Position numbers and translations under genes: made by a program | Notes under the pieces: generated by a model | The model's database searches: none | What the model was told of the DNA's origin: nothing | Seen by the model: only the letters and a program-made list of their open reading frames with translations | Shown here: positions 35,792-45,406 of the stretch, in pieces | How positions within the stretch are numbered: position 1 is the stretch's first letter | How the letters are laid out: the number at the start of each line of letters is the position of its first letter | Assembly: GCA_001799695.1 (NCBI GenBank) | Contig: MGTY01000063.1 | Span: forward strand, 33,047 to 97,046 | Source of the DNA: Elusimicrobia bacterium GWA2_69_24 | GTDB lineage: Bacteria; Elusimicrobiota; Elusimicrobia; UBA1565 | DNA: 64,000 nt | Reading direction: 5' to 3'

Positions 35792-37018
35792 CTACTTGGC
35801 CGGGGGGAGGAACTCCTTCTCCAGCTCCTCGTATCTCTGGATGACCGCGCGCACGAAGGCGCGCTTGTCGTTGTAGCTCCCCGGGAAGAAGCTCCCCTTG
35901 AAGCCGGCCACCACGAGGTTGCGCAGGCCGCGGCGCGACAGCTTGATGTGCTTGGCCACCAGCTCGAACTCGTGCGTCACCGTGGTATTGGAGACCAGCC
36001 GGTTGTCGGTGCAGAGGGTCACCGAGAGCCCGGCCTCGATCATCTTGGCGACCGGGTGGTCCTGGACGGAGGCGATGTAGGGGACGGTCTGCAGGTTGCT
36101 CGTGACGCAGACCTCGATGCCGATGCGCTGGCTGGCGATGTAGTCCACCAGGTCTTGGACGTAGCGCTCGTGGTCCTTGATCTTCGGGTCCTTGATCATG
36201 TTGGAGTGGAACAGGAAGGTCCCGTGCCCGATGCGGTTGGCATGGCACTCCGTGATGGCCTGGAAGATGGACTCCGGGCCGTAGGCCTCGCCGGCGTGGA
36301 CGGTCTTCTTGATGAACCGGCTGTGCGCGTACTGATAGGCCTCCCAGTGGTCGTTGGGAGGGAAACCCGACTCCTCGCCGGCCAGGTCAAATCCCACGAT
36401 GGGAAGTTTCTCGTGCTCGATCAGGGCGCCGGCCGTCCGGGCCAGCTCCAGGGAGGTTGCGGCGTAGACCTGGCGCTTGTCCGCGTGGGCCATGACGCGC
36501 AGGATGTCGGCGAAATAGGGGGACATGCCCTTGCTGAAGCGCCGCATGGCGCAGACGATGACCCCGGAGTGGAAGGGCAGGTCCTTGCCCGAGCGCACGA
36601 CCTCGGTGCCGTTGTGCGCCTTGGCCCCGGCCTCCAGGCCGCGGATGACCGCCCGGATGGCGTCCGCGGGGGTCATGCCCTTGGCCGTGTGCAGCTGGGG
36701 GCCGAAACGGACCTCGATGTAGCGGACGCCTTCGGCGATGTTGTCTTCGACGAGCTCGCGCGCCACCCGCTCGATGTTCTCGGGGGTCTGCATCACGGCG
36801 CAGGTGAAGCCGAAGCCCTTGAGGTACTCGGGCAGGTTCGCGTACCGGTCCTTGAACACGAGCTCCCGCATCCCCGCCTCGTCGTAGGAGGGCAGCTTGA
36901 CGCCTTCCTGCCGGGCCAGTTCGATGAGCGTGCTCAGCCGGAGCGAGCCGTCCAGATGCAGGTGGAGGTCCGTCTTGGGGACCTTCTTCAGGAAAGCCGC
37001 GGTGATGTGCTTCTGCAT
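35792..37018 (-). CDS. add: Adenosine deaminase
   Basis: PKTDLHLHLDGSLRLSTLIELA, GFDLAGEE, VHAGEAYGPESI, RIGHGTFL, SVTLCTDNRLVSNT. Confidence 0.92.
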   Translation of the reverse strand: MQKHITAAFLKKVPKTDLHLHLDGSLRLSTLIELARQEGVKLPSYDEAGMRELVFKDRYANLPEYLKGFGFTCAVMQTPENIERVARELVEDNIAEGVRYIEVRFGPQLHTAKGMTPADAIRAVIRGLEAGAKAHNGTEVVRSGKDLPFHSGVIVCAMRRFSKGMSPYFADILRVMAHADKRQVYAATSLELARTAGALIEHEKLPIVGFDLAGEESGFPPNDHWEAYQYAHSRFIKKTVHAGEAYGPESIFQAITECHANRIGHGTFLFHSNMIKDPKIKDHERYVQDLVDYIASQRIGIEVCVTSNLQTVPYIASVQDHPVAKMIEAGLSVTLCTDNRLVSNTTVTHEFELVAKHIKLSRRGLRNLVVAGFKGSFFPGSYNDKRAFVRAVIQRYEELEKEFLPPAK

Positions 37019-37052
37019 GATGGAACCTCCTAAGCTGCGAGAGGGTAGGATA

Positions 37053-38048
37053 TCATTTCGCCGCCTGCGCCAGTCCCTCGCGCTGGCGCTGCAGTTCCAG
37101 ACGGAGGCGGCGCTCGCTGCGGCAGGTCAGCAAAGTCCGCGCCAGCATGAGATAGACGCCGGAGGTCGGGATCATGAGGATCCGCTCCGGGTCGAGAGGG
37201 TTCTCCCGCCGGAGCAGGGCCAGGGTCCCCAGACCGATCCAGATCGGCCAGACGCAGGCCAGCCGCACCCGCCACAAGGACGGCGGTATCCGGAGGGCGT
37301 ACTCCTCCCCGAGACGGAGATGCTCCGCGGCGGCGTCCACCCAGCGAAAGTACTCGTCGCGGATCCGGGGGAACGCGGCGGGGTCCCGGAGCCCCTCGGG
37401 CTCATCCACGGGCAAGTAGCAGCGCCCGAGGCGCAGGTCCCGGGGGATGTCTCTCAGGATGTTGATGAGCTGCAGCCCCTTCCCGAGATGGATGCCGAGC
37501 CGGATCATCTCCTCCCGGTCCAGGCTCCGGAACTCCGGCAGGTGCGCGTGGCACATGCGGGTCCAGAACTCCCCCACGCAGCCCGCCACCATGTAGGTGT
37601 AGCGGTCGAGCTCCGCCTCGTCCGAGAGCGCCGTCACCCGGTCGTCGCCCTCTCCCGGGAAGCGCTCAAGGTCGAATATCTGCCCTTCGATGATCGTGTC
37701 CAGGACCGCCCGAATGCGCCCCTGGTCTTCCGGCGAGAAGGCCGCCAGCCGGGCGCCGCACTCGCCGAGGCGCTCGAGCAGGCGCCGCTCGGCGGGCAGG
37801 GCCTGGTCCCGCGCCAAAGCGCCCGCCGGCCCGAAGTCCCCCGCGCGCAGGCGCCGGAGCTGGTCGAGCCGGGCGGCGCGGGGCACGGCCCGGGTGTCCG
37901 CCACGGTGTCGCTGGCCCGCGCCAGCAGGTACGCCAGGGATATCTGCGAGCGGATCTCCCGGGGCAGGACCTTCAGGCTCAGGTAGAAGGACCGGGACAC
38001 TTCCTTGAGGAGGGAGCCCGTCAGCTCGTCGTTCGCCGCGCCGGCCAT
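37053..38048 (-). CDS. Squalene/phytoene synthase family protein
   Basis: SRSFYLSLKVLPREIRSQISLAYLLARASDTVADT, YTYMVAGCVGEFWTRM, GKGLQLINILRDIPRDLRLGRCYLP. Confidence 0.93.
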   Translation of the reverse strand: MAGAANDELTGSLLKEVSRSFYLSLKVLPREIRSQISLAYLLARASDTVADTRAVPRAARLDQLRRLRAGDFGPAGALARDQALPAERRLLERLGECGARLAAFSPEDQGRIRAVLDTIIEGQIFDLERFPGEGDDRVTALSDEAELDRYTYMVAGCVGEFWTRMCHAHLPEFRSLDREEMIRLGIHLGKGLQLINILRDIPRDLRLGRCYLPVDEPEGLRDPAAFPRIRDEYFRWVDAAAEHLRLGEEYALRIPPSLWRVRLACVWPIWIGLGTLALLRRENPLDPERILMIPTSGVYLMLARTLLTCRSERRLRLELQRQREGLAQAAK

Positions 38049-38054
38049 AGTCCG

Positions 38055-39527
38055 CTAAAGTTCCGCGGCCAGGGCCGCGAAGGCCGCGTCCGCATCCTGG
38101 GCGCGCACGAAGCGCAGGCCCTCGGGCAGGTCGCCGAACTCCTTGAAGTCGTGGATGAGCTCGCCGGGCTTGCGGATGGCTTCCGCGCGCATCTCCTCGT
38201 ACTCCGTGGCCTCCCCGGTGACGGTCTCGGGATAGAGGCGGTGGTCCCGGAACCGGAGGAAGGGGGTGAAGAAGCCGTATTTCGGCAGGAAGGATTCCAG
38301 AGCGGAGAGCTTGTACAGGTTCCGGAAGGCGTTGTAGGGGGCGTTGCGCAGTCCGGCCGTGCAGCCTTCAAGCTCCGGGGTCTTCAGGTTCAGGGTCTCG
38401 GCCAGGGCCTTGCGCCCGCTGCGGCGGTCGCGCTTCCAGAACCCGCCTTTCTGACCTTTTGGATTGTCCACCAGCTCGACGATCCAGTTGCGGCCGATGC
38501 CGGGGTCCGAGAGGTCGGCCATCAGCGCCAGGGCCAAGGACAGCCGCTCCACATCCACGACCTCGGCGGTCAGGCGCGTGAGATCGTTGACCCGGTGCGA
38601 CCCCATGACCCGCGCCCCGAGGGAGAATATCTCGGAGATCAGGGTCTCCTTGACCGCCGAGCGCCGCCCCCCCATCCCCACCCGGAAGGCCGCCCCGCGC
38701 TGGAAGAACTGGGCCAGGGGATAGCCGTGCCCCGCGGGCAGGCGCGGACTGAGCGGGTCGACCACGATCTCCCCGCCCTGGATGGCGTAGCCGTGACCCT
38801 CGGGCTGGGTCAAGAAACAGACCCGGCTCCGGTTGAAGCCGTAGAAATCGTGCCGCTTCAAGTCGCGGAGGATCTCCTCTTCCGAAGCCTCGGAGCAATG
38901 GATGACGAGCAGGGCCGCCTGCACCGCCCGCTCCGGATCGCGTCCCGCCTCGCGGGCGAGGCTTTCCAGACGGACGCGGTACTGCAGCAGCTGCCGCGGC
39001 CCCAGCCCCAGCGCGTAACGCGCGCCGCCGTCGGGGACTGCGGCCTGGTCGATCTCCGACCGCAACGCGGGGGGGAGCTCCGACAATCTCCCCAGGACCC
39101 GTCCCCGCAGATCCGGGTCGATCTCGGGACTCGCGCCCCGGATGACGTCGGCCAGCTCGTGGAGGTCGAGGGAGTAGAGCGCGCCGATCCCCAGGCGCGT
39201 GGCCGCCCCGCTGAAAAGGAACTGCGCGGCGTACCCTCCGGTCACCAGGAGCTCGCGGGCCCGCCCGCGCTGGGCGTCGGCGGACTCCTTCTCTTCCTGG
39301 CCCAAAACGAGGGCGGGGACCTGCTCCAGGTCGGAAACGCCGACGTGAAAAGCGTTCGCCTCCGCCGCGATGCGCATCTGGGCCTGGACGTCCTCCTGCA
39401 CCATGGCCCGTTCGGCGGCGTCGAGCGCCGGGCCCAGCCGCGCGGCGAAGGCCTCGGGCAGGCTGCGCTCGAAGGCCTCGTGCGAGCGGTAGGCCAGGTT
39501 GCGCGCGTCGATCTCGGGGGTGGGCAT
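38055..39527 (-). CDS. UDPGP/AGX-like nucleotidyltransferase family protein (divergent)
   Basis: LLVTGGYAAQFLFSGAATRLG resembles the UDPGP LL.GGqGTRLG motif; KRHDFYGFNRSRVCFLTQ resembles YFGL...V.FFQQ; GHGYPLAQFF. Confidence 0.55.
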   Translation of the reverse strand: MPTPEIDARNLAYRSHEAFERSLPEAFAARLGPALDAAERAMVQEDVQAQMRIAAEANAFHVGVSDLEQVPALVLGQEEKESADAQRGRARELLVTGGYAAQFLFSGAATRLGIGALYSLDLHELADVIRGASPEIDPDLRGRVLGRLSELPPALRSEIDQAAVPDGGARYALGLGPRQLLQYRVRLESLAREAGRDPERAVQAALLVIHCSEASEEEILRDLKRHDFYGFNRSRVCFLTQPEGHGYAIQGGEIVVDPLSPRLPAGHGYPLAQFFQRGAAFRVGMGGRRSAVKETLISEIFSLGARVMGSHRVNDLTRLTAEVVDVERLSLALALMADLSDPGIGRNWIVELVDNPKGQKGGFWKRDRRSGRKALAETLNLKTPELEGCTAGLRNAPYNAFRNLYKLSALESFLPKYGFFTPFLRFRDHRLYPETVTGEATEYEEMRAEAIRKPGELIHDFKEFGDLPEGLRFVRAQDADAAFAALAAEL

Positions 39528-39532
39528 GCGCG

Positions 39533-40915
39533 CTAGAGCTCCACGGCCTCCAGGTACTTGGGCGTATGGCAGGAGAACCCGAGCTCGCTCACGATGCGCT
39601 CCGACATGGCGCGGAGCCCTCCGGCCTCGCCGTGGACGAGGAACACCTTTCGGGGAGCCGGGTCCGCGGTGCGCAGCCAGGCGACCACGTCATCGGAATC
39701 CCCGTGGGCGGACATCCCCTGGATGGCGGCGACCTGGGCCTTGACCGGGACGAACTCGCCGAACATCTTGAGTTCCCGTTTCCCCTCGAGCAAGGCCCGT
39801 CCGCGGGTGCCCTCGGCCTGGTAGCCGACGAGGAGGATGAGGTTCCGGGGGTCGGAGACCCGGGTGCGCACGTGGTGCAGGATGCGTCCGCCGGTCATCA
39901 TCCCGCTCGCGGAGATGATCACGGCCGGGCCGTCCAGTTCGTTGAGTCGCTTGGACTCCTCCGGCTTGCGCACGAAGCGGGTCTGGCGCGGATTGAGCAG
40001 ACTACCCGAACCGCCCGCATCCTCGAGCTGCAGGTTGTGCTCGTGGCGGTAGCGCTGATAGATCTTGGCGGAATCCACGGCCATGGGACTGTCCACGATG
40101 ACCGGCACGTCCGGGAACGCGCCGCGGTCCTGCATGCGCCGGATGTGATAGAGGAGGACGGAGGTCCGGCCCACGGCGAACGCGGGGATGACGACCACCC
40201 CCCCCCGTTCCAGGACGGGGACCATCGTCGCCCCGAGCTGGTCCGGAACCGAGGGGTCGGCCCCGCGCTTGCTCCCATAGGTCGACTCGGCGAGCACGTA
40301 ATGCATGCCCTTCGGCAGGGGCGCGGGCCCGCGCATCAGGTCCTTGTCGTAGCCGCCCAGGTCGCCCGAGACCGCGAGGCGCCGGCCCTCGAAATCGAGC
40401 ACCGCAAAGGCCGCGCCGAGGATGTGCCCGGTGGGATGGAACGCCGCCCGGATCCCCGGAACGAGTTCGACTTCCCGGTCGAAATCGAGGGTCCGCAGGT
40501 GAGTCAGGGTGTGCTGGGCGTCCTCCTTCGTGTAGAGCGGAAGGGCGGGTTTGTGCTTGGAGTAGCCCTCCTTGTTCGCGTAGCGCGCCTCTTCCTCCTG
40601 CAGATAGCCGCTGTCCGGAAGGAGGAGCCCCAAAAGCTCGCGAGTCGCGGGGGTGCAGAAGATGGGGCCTTCGAACCCTCCCCGCACCAGGCGCGGGAGA
40701 TAGCCGCTGTGATCGATGTGGGCGTGGGTGACCACCACGGCGTCGATCTCCGCGGGCGGGACCGGCAGCGGCTCCCAATTGCGCTGCCGGAGCTCCTTGA
40801 GTCCCTGGAAGAGCCCGCAATCCACGAGTATCCGGGTCCCTCCCGTTTCAAGCAGGAACTTGGAACCGGTGACGGTACCGGTCGCTCCGAGGAAACGCAA
40901 TGTGGGTTGTGCCAT
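39533..40915 (-). CDS. MBL-fold/beta-CASP RNA-processing exonuclease-like protein
   Basis: FLGATGTVTGSKFLLETGGTRILVDCGLFQG, VVVTHAHIDHSGYLPRL, SGDLGGYDKDLM, VIISASGMMTGGRILHH, GMSAHGDSDDVVAWL. Confidence 0.93.
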   Translation of the reverse strand: MAQPTLRFLGATGTVTGSKFLLETGGTRILVDCGLFQGLKELRQRNWEPLPVPPAEIDAVVVTHAHIDHSGYLPRLVRGGFEGPIFCTPATRELLGLLLPDSGYLQEEEARYANKEGYSKHKPALPLYTKEDAQHTLTHLRTLDFDREVELVPGIRAAFHPTGHILGAAFAVLDFEGRRLAVSGDLGGYDKDLMRGPAPLPKGMHYVLAESTYGSKRGADPSVPDQLGATMVPVLERGGVVVIPAFAVGRTSVLLYHIRRMQDRGAFPDVPVIVDSPMAVDSAKIYQRYRHEHNLQLEDAGGSGSLLNPRQTRFVRKPEESKRLNELDGPAVIISASGMMTGGRILHHVRTRVSDPRNLILLVGYQAEGTRGRALLEGKRELKMFGEFVPVKAQVAAIQGMSAHGDSDDVVAWLRTADPAPRKVFLVHGEAGGLRAMSERIVSELGFSCHTPKYLEAVEL

Positions 40916-41024
40916 GAATGGGGCTCCGTGCGAAGTATAATCATAGCCCATACGGACGAGGTCGGCAAATCCATTGCATTAGGCTGGATGAGAGCTCCCG
41001 GGGGCGGGACTCCAGGAGGCGGAC

Positions 41025-42725
41025 ATGTTCAGGTACGTCACGCAGCGGGACGCGTTCACGGGCGAGGATTACGTCGAAGTCCCCTTCAAGGGCCATCGCC
41101 TGGTAGAGAGCCCTATGTTCAACAAGGGCACCGCGTTCTCGCAGGAGGAGCGCGACAGTCTGGACCTCGACGGGCTGTTCCCGGACGACGTGCAGGACCT
41201 GGAGCGGCAGGTCCAGCGCTGCTGGGAGAGCTACGGCGCCAAGTCCACCGACCTCGAAAAATACATCTACCTGGTGTCCCTGCAGGACCGCAGCGAGACC
41301 CTGTTCTACCGCCTCGTCCAGGAGCACCTGGAGGAGATGCTCCCCATCATCTACACCCCCACGGTGGGCCAGGCCTGCCGCCAGTTCAGCCATATATTCC
41401 GCCGCCCCCGCGGCCTTTTCGTCTCGCCCAACAACATCCAGCGCATCGAGGACGTACTGCGCAACGCCCCCTTCTCCAACGTCTCCCTAATCGTGGTCAC
41501 CGACGGCGAGCGCATCCTCGGCCTCGGGGATCAGGGCGCCGGCGGCATCGGCATCCCGATCGGCAAGAGCAGCCTCTACGTCGCCGCCGGGGGTTTCCAC
41601 CCCGCTTTCTGCCTGCCCATCCTCATCGACGTGGGCACCAACAACCCGGACCTCCTCAAGGACCCTCTCTACATCGGACTGAAGTCCCCCCGCCTCACGG
41701 GCGACCGCTACGACGCGCTCATCGAACGCTTCGTCTGGGGAGTCCGGCGGATCTTCCCCAACGCCCTGCTGCAGTGGGAGGACTTCGGCAAGCAGAACGC
41801 CTTCCGGCTGTTGGAGCGCTACCGGGACCGGATATGCTCCTTCAACGACGACATCCAGGGGACCGCCGCGGTCGCGAACGCCACGCTGCTGTCGGCCATG
41901 CGCATCAAGCGCGAGAAGCTGCGGGACCAGCGCTTCGTCCTGGTGGGCCAGGGCCAGGCCGGCATCGGCATCGCCCGGCAGATCCTGCTCGGCCTCATGG
42001 ACGAGGGTCTAAGCGAAGCCGAGGCCCGGGAACGCCTCTTCGGGATAGACCAGGACGGCCTCCTCGTGGAAGGGATGGCCGTATCCGAGGAGCAGAAGCC
42101 GTTCGTGACGCCGCGCGCGCGGGTCGCGGGCTGGGAACTGCAGAACCCGGGGCGCATCGGGATCCTGGACGCCGTGCGCAACGCCAAGGCCACCGTCCTC
42201 ATCGGCGTCACCGCCCAACCCGGGACCTTCGACGAGGCCATCCTCCGGGAAATGGGCAAGAACACGCAGCGCCCCGTGATCCTGCCCCTCTCCAACCCCA
42301 CGAGCAAGGCCGAGTGCACGCCGGAGGCCGCCCTCCGCGCGACGGAGGGCCGCTGCCTCTGCGCCGCGGGGAGCCCCTTCCCCGGGGTCTCGCAATGCAA
42401 CAACCTCTACATCTTCCCCGGCATGGGGCTGGGCGCGATGGTGTCCGGCACCCTGCGGGTGACCAACCGGATGTTCATCGCCGCCTCCCACGCCATCGCC
42501 GGCTCCGTCACCGAGCAGGCCCTCGCCTCCGGACAACTGCTCCCCGGGATCAAGAACATCCGGGACGTCTCGGCCCGCGTGGCGTTCGCCGTGGCCAAGG
42601 AAGCGCGGGACTCGGGTCTCGGGCTGCTCCGGGACGACTCCCAGTTCCAGCGCATGATCCGCAACGCGATGTGGGAACCTAGATACCTGCCGTATCGCTG
42701 GGCAACGCAGGGATCGGCGCGGTAG
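41025..42725 (+). CDS. maeA: NAD-dependent malic enzyme
   Basis: LPIIYTPTVGQACRQFSHIFRRPRGLFVS, TDGERILGLGDQGAGGIGIPIGKSSLYVAAGG, FNDDIQGTAAVANATLLSA; aggagg SD upstream of ATG. Confidence 0.93.
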   Translation: MFRYVTQRDAFTGEDYVEVPFKGHRLVESPMFNKGTAFSQEERDSLDLDGLFPDDVQDLERQVQRCWESYGAKSTDLEKYIYLVSLQDRSETLFYRLVQEHLEEMLPIIYTPTVGQACRQFSHIFRRPRGLFVSPNNIQRIEDVLRNAPFSNVSLIVVTDGERILGLGDQGAGGIGIPIGKSSLYVAAGGFHPAFCLPILIDVGTNNPDLLKDPLYIGLKSPRLTGDRYDALIERFVWGVRRIFPNALLQWEDFGKQNAFRLLERYRDRICSFNDDIQGTAAVANATLLSAMRIKREKLRDQRFVLVGQGQAGIGIARQILLGLMDEGLSEAEARERLFGIDQDGLLVEGMAVSEEQKPFVTPRARVAGWELQNPGRIGILDAVRNAKATVLIGVTAQPGTFDEAILREMGKNTQRPVILPLSNPTSKAECTPEAALRATEGRCLCAAGSPFPGVSQCNNLYIFPGMGLGAMVSGTLRVTNRMFIAASHAIAGSVTEQALASGQLLPGIKNIRDVSARVAFAVAKEARDSGLGLLRDDSQFQRMIRNAMWEPRYLPYRWATQGSAR

Positions 42726-42824
42726 GAGCATCGAGCCCTTCCTCGTGCCGGCTGAGGCGCGGGCGCAGGGCGATGAATCCCATGGCCGCGGACCCAGTGC
42801 AGTCGTCATAAATCCAATCACATT

Positions 42825-42955
42825 CGTCACCCCGGCGAAGGCCGGGATCCAGCGGCCTGCCGTCACCCCGGCGAAAGCCGGGGTCCAGGCGCCGCACCAG
42901 AACAGGTGTTTGAATCCGTTCCACACGCCGGCTACCGGCTTTCGCCGGCATGACG
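42825..42955. repeat. REP-like repeat cluster (two direct units and one inverted unit)
   Basis: cgtcaccccggcgaaggccgggatccag (42825-42852), cgtcaccccggcgaaagccggggtccag (42861-42888), inverted ccggctttcgccggcatgacg (42935-42955). Confidence 0.85.
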
Positions 42956-43135
42956 GCTTTTCAAATGTAAAAAGGCGTTGAACTCACTACACTGGTGTTT
43001 ATGCCCCTCCCCCAGGTTCCGCAAAGGTCCCATTCCGCGCTGGGCCGTTAATCGCCCCGGCCTTGCCCCTCCGGCCCAAGGTCCGGAGGCGGATCATTGA
43101 TACAATCACGGTAAGCTTTTGCGGAGGAATATCCG

Positions 43136-45001
43136 ATGAAATCCACATCCCGTCTGGCGCTCGCACTATCCGGGGTCCTTGCCGCGGCCCCCGTCTCGGC
43201 CCAGATGATCCGTACCGCGGCCACGGGAGCGGCCCCCATCGCGGGGATCACGGTCATCCCCTCCGGGTTGTCGGTGCTTCCGGTCAACCACCTTCCCGCT
43301 TCCGCGTTCGGCCTCGGCTCCGCCGGCTTCGCCGTCCTGCCCCAGGTCTCCCACGGCCTGATCCCGATGACCCTCGCCCAATCTCCGACGCTCCCCCTCG
43401 CGGCCGCGAACCTCGTCGCCGCGCAGACCCTGACCGCGGTCCAGCCGCGGGCGGCGCTCTCCGCGAATCCGTCGGCCATCGGCATCGCGGCGCGCACCCA
43501 GTCCCTCGAGGTCGGCCGATTCGCGTCGCGCATCGCCCCCGAGATGAAGTCCATCCAACAGGGCGCCACCGGCGCTTCCGCCAAGACCGCCGCCGACCGG
43601 ATCTTCAACCCCTCCGCACGTTCGGGCGCCGCCATCTCCGAAGGCTCCGAAGTGCCCGCCGTGCCTTCCGCCATGATCACCCCGAAAGCCGCGGGACTGA
43701 CCAAGTCGAACGGCGCCCGCACCACCCCGCTCCTCTCGGACGTCACCTATAAGGCCGAGGTCTCCGTGGCGCATCAGCTGTTGCTCCGGGAGACCCTCAC
43801 CCGCCGCAAGGCGGGCTGGATCCGCGAGCTCGCCCGCATGGGAGTGCAGCTCGCGGGCCCCGTGGCCCCGGTCCTCACCATCACGGCGTCCAAGGACCTC
43901 CCCAAATCCGGCAAGGTCGAGTTCATGGTCGAGTGGAACCAGGGCGAGATGCACGTCGGGTCCTTCAAGGCCCTCATCACCCTCAAGAACCTCAACCCGG
44001 AACTGCGACGCCTCGCAGCCCCGCCCGTGCCCGAGGAGAAGCAGCTCGCCGTGCGCTTCAAGAAGACGATCATCGCGAACGTGGGCGGCCTCAACGTGGA
44101 GACCGCGGTCACGGACGACCGGATCGCCGAGTTCCTCGAGGCCAACGGGCTCCGGCTCCTTAACAAAGGCTGGGGCGACTACGAATACCGGGTCTCCGTC
44201 ACGGGCGGCGCGCAGGCCGCCGCCATGGCCAAGCTCCTCTCCGGCTCGGACCTCGTCCTCTACGCCCGCCCCGCCGCCCTAAAGGTCCCCGAGGAGCGCC
44301 AGCTCGAAGTGGTCTTCAAGAAGACGACCGTCGTGGACTTCAACGGCCTGCGGGTCGAGACCGCGGTGAGCCCTGACGACATCACCGCGCTGCTGCTCAA
44401 GAACGGCCTGACCGTGCTGGAACTCAGCCGCGACGGGGTCTGGAAGGTCGGGACCGAGGCCGGCATCGCCGCCGAGGTCTCCGACGCCCTCGAGTCGGCC
44501 GGCATCACCCTCTACGCCCTCCCCCGAAAGCAGGACCTGCCCGAGGACCGGCAGGCCGTCATCAAGTTCCAGAAGTCCGTGATCGTGGACGCAGGCGGGA
44601 TACTCGTGGAAGCCGCGGTCAGCGAGGACGACGTCGCCGCCTTCCTGCGCGGCAACGGTCTCAAGGTCGTCGCCGCCTACGGCGACGGGGCCTACAAGGT
44701 CGCTGGCCCGGCGGGGACGGACTCCCAGGGACTCGCGGAGACCCTGGGCAAGGACCGCACCGTGAAGTCCGCGGTCGCGGTCGGCTCGCTCACCGACCAG
44801 CAGATTGAGGCCTCGGCCAAGGGCGTGGCGTCCTACAAGGGCCGCCCCTGGTCCTCCACCGAGTACAACATGAACTACTCGATGTCGTACTCGTATCTCG
44901 AGATGGCCGGAGCGACCCAAGCCCAGCTCCAGAAGTTCTCGGACCTCTGCGACGCGGCGCCCGTGCGCGGCGGCGGCTTCAACCCCTGGTCCGGCGATTA
45001 G
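43136..45001 (+). CDS. Secreted hypothetical protein with signal peptide, low-complexity leader and three internal repeats
   Basis: MKSTSRLALALSGVLAAAPVSAQ signal; repeats VPEEKQLAVRFKKTIIANVGGLNVETAVTDDRIAEFLEANGLRLL / VPEERQLEVVFKKTTVVDFNGLRVETAVSPDDITALLLKNGLTVL / LPEDRQAVIKFQKSVIVDAGGILVEAAVSEDDVAAFLRGNGLKVV. Confidence 0.8.
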   Translation: MKSTSRLALALSGVLAAAPVSAQMIRTAATGAAPIAGITVIPSGLSVLPVNHLPASAFGLGSAGFAVLPQVSHGLIPMTLAQSPTLPLAAANLVAAQTLTAVQPRAALSANPSAIGIAARTQSLEVGRFASRIAPEMKSIQQGATGASAKTAADRIFNPSARSGAAISEGSEVPAVPSAMITPKAAGLTKSNGARTTPLLSDVTYKAEVSVAHQLLLRETLTRRKAGWIRELARMGVQLAGPVAPVLTITASKDLPKSGKVEFMVEWNQGEMHVGSFKALITLKNLNPELRRLAAPPVPEEKQLAVRFKKTIIANVGGLNVETAVTDDRIAEFLEANGLRLLNKGWGDYEYRVSVTGGAQAAAMAKLLSGSDLVLYARPAALKVPEERQLEVVFKKTTVVDFNGLRVETAVSPDDITALLLKNGLTVLELSRDGVWKVGTEAGIAAEVSDALESAGITLYALPRKQDLPEDRQAVIKFQKSVIVDAGGILVEAAVSEDDVAAFLRGNGLKVVAAYGDGAYKVAGPAGTDSQGLAETLGKDRTVKSAVAVGSLTDQQIEASAKGVASYKGRPWSSTEYNMNYSMSYSYLEMAGATQAQLQKFSDLCDAAPVRGGGFNPWSGD

Positions 45002-45008
45002 TCGGCTG

Positions 45009-45359
45009 ATGGACTCCCCCGTCTCCTGGCTGCCCCTGGCGGCCATCGTCGCGTTCTTCGCCTGGCGCCTCTGGCGCTTCCAGGCCGTCAAGCGGCGCCT
45101 GCCCGAGTTGCTGGCCCGCGGGGCCGTGATCGTCGACGTACGGAGCCCCGGGGAGTTCGCGGGCGGGAACCGGCCCGGAAGCATCAACATCCCTCTCGAC
45201 GAGCTCCCCGCCCGGGCCAAGGAACTCGACCCCAGCAAGCCCGTCATCGTCTGCTGCGCCTCGGGCACCCGCAGCGGGATCGCCCGGGGCATCCTGATGG
45301 CCAAGGGCTTCCGCGAAGTCCTCAACGCCGGCCCTTGGACCAACACCCTCGAATCCTAG
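45009..45359 (+). CDS. Rhodanese-domain protein with N-terminal TM
   Basis: GAVIVDVRSPGEFAGGNRPGSINIPLDEL, KPVIVCCASGTRSGIARGIL. Confidence 0.9.
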   Translation: MDSPVSWLPLAAIVAFFAWRLWRFQAVKRRLPELLARGAVIVDVRSPGEFAGGNRPGSINIPLDELPARAKELDPSKPVIVCCASGTRSGIARGILMAKGFREVLNAGPWTNTLES

Positions 45360-45406
45360 CCCCTTGACTTATGTCTTTTATAGGATACAATTAGGATAGA
45401 CTGTCG

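Noticed and set aside
42825-42955. Possible CRISPR-like array
   Set aside because: Only two direct units about 36 nt apart plus an inverted one, no regular spacers, no cas genes; fits REP-like elements.
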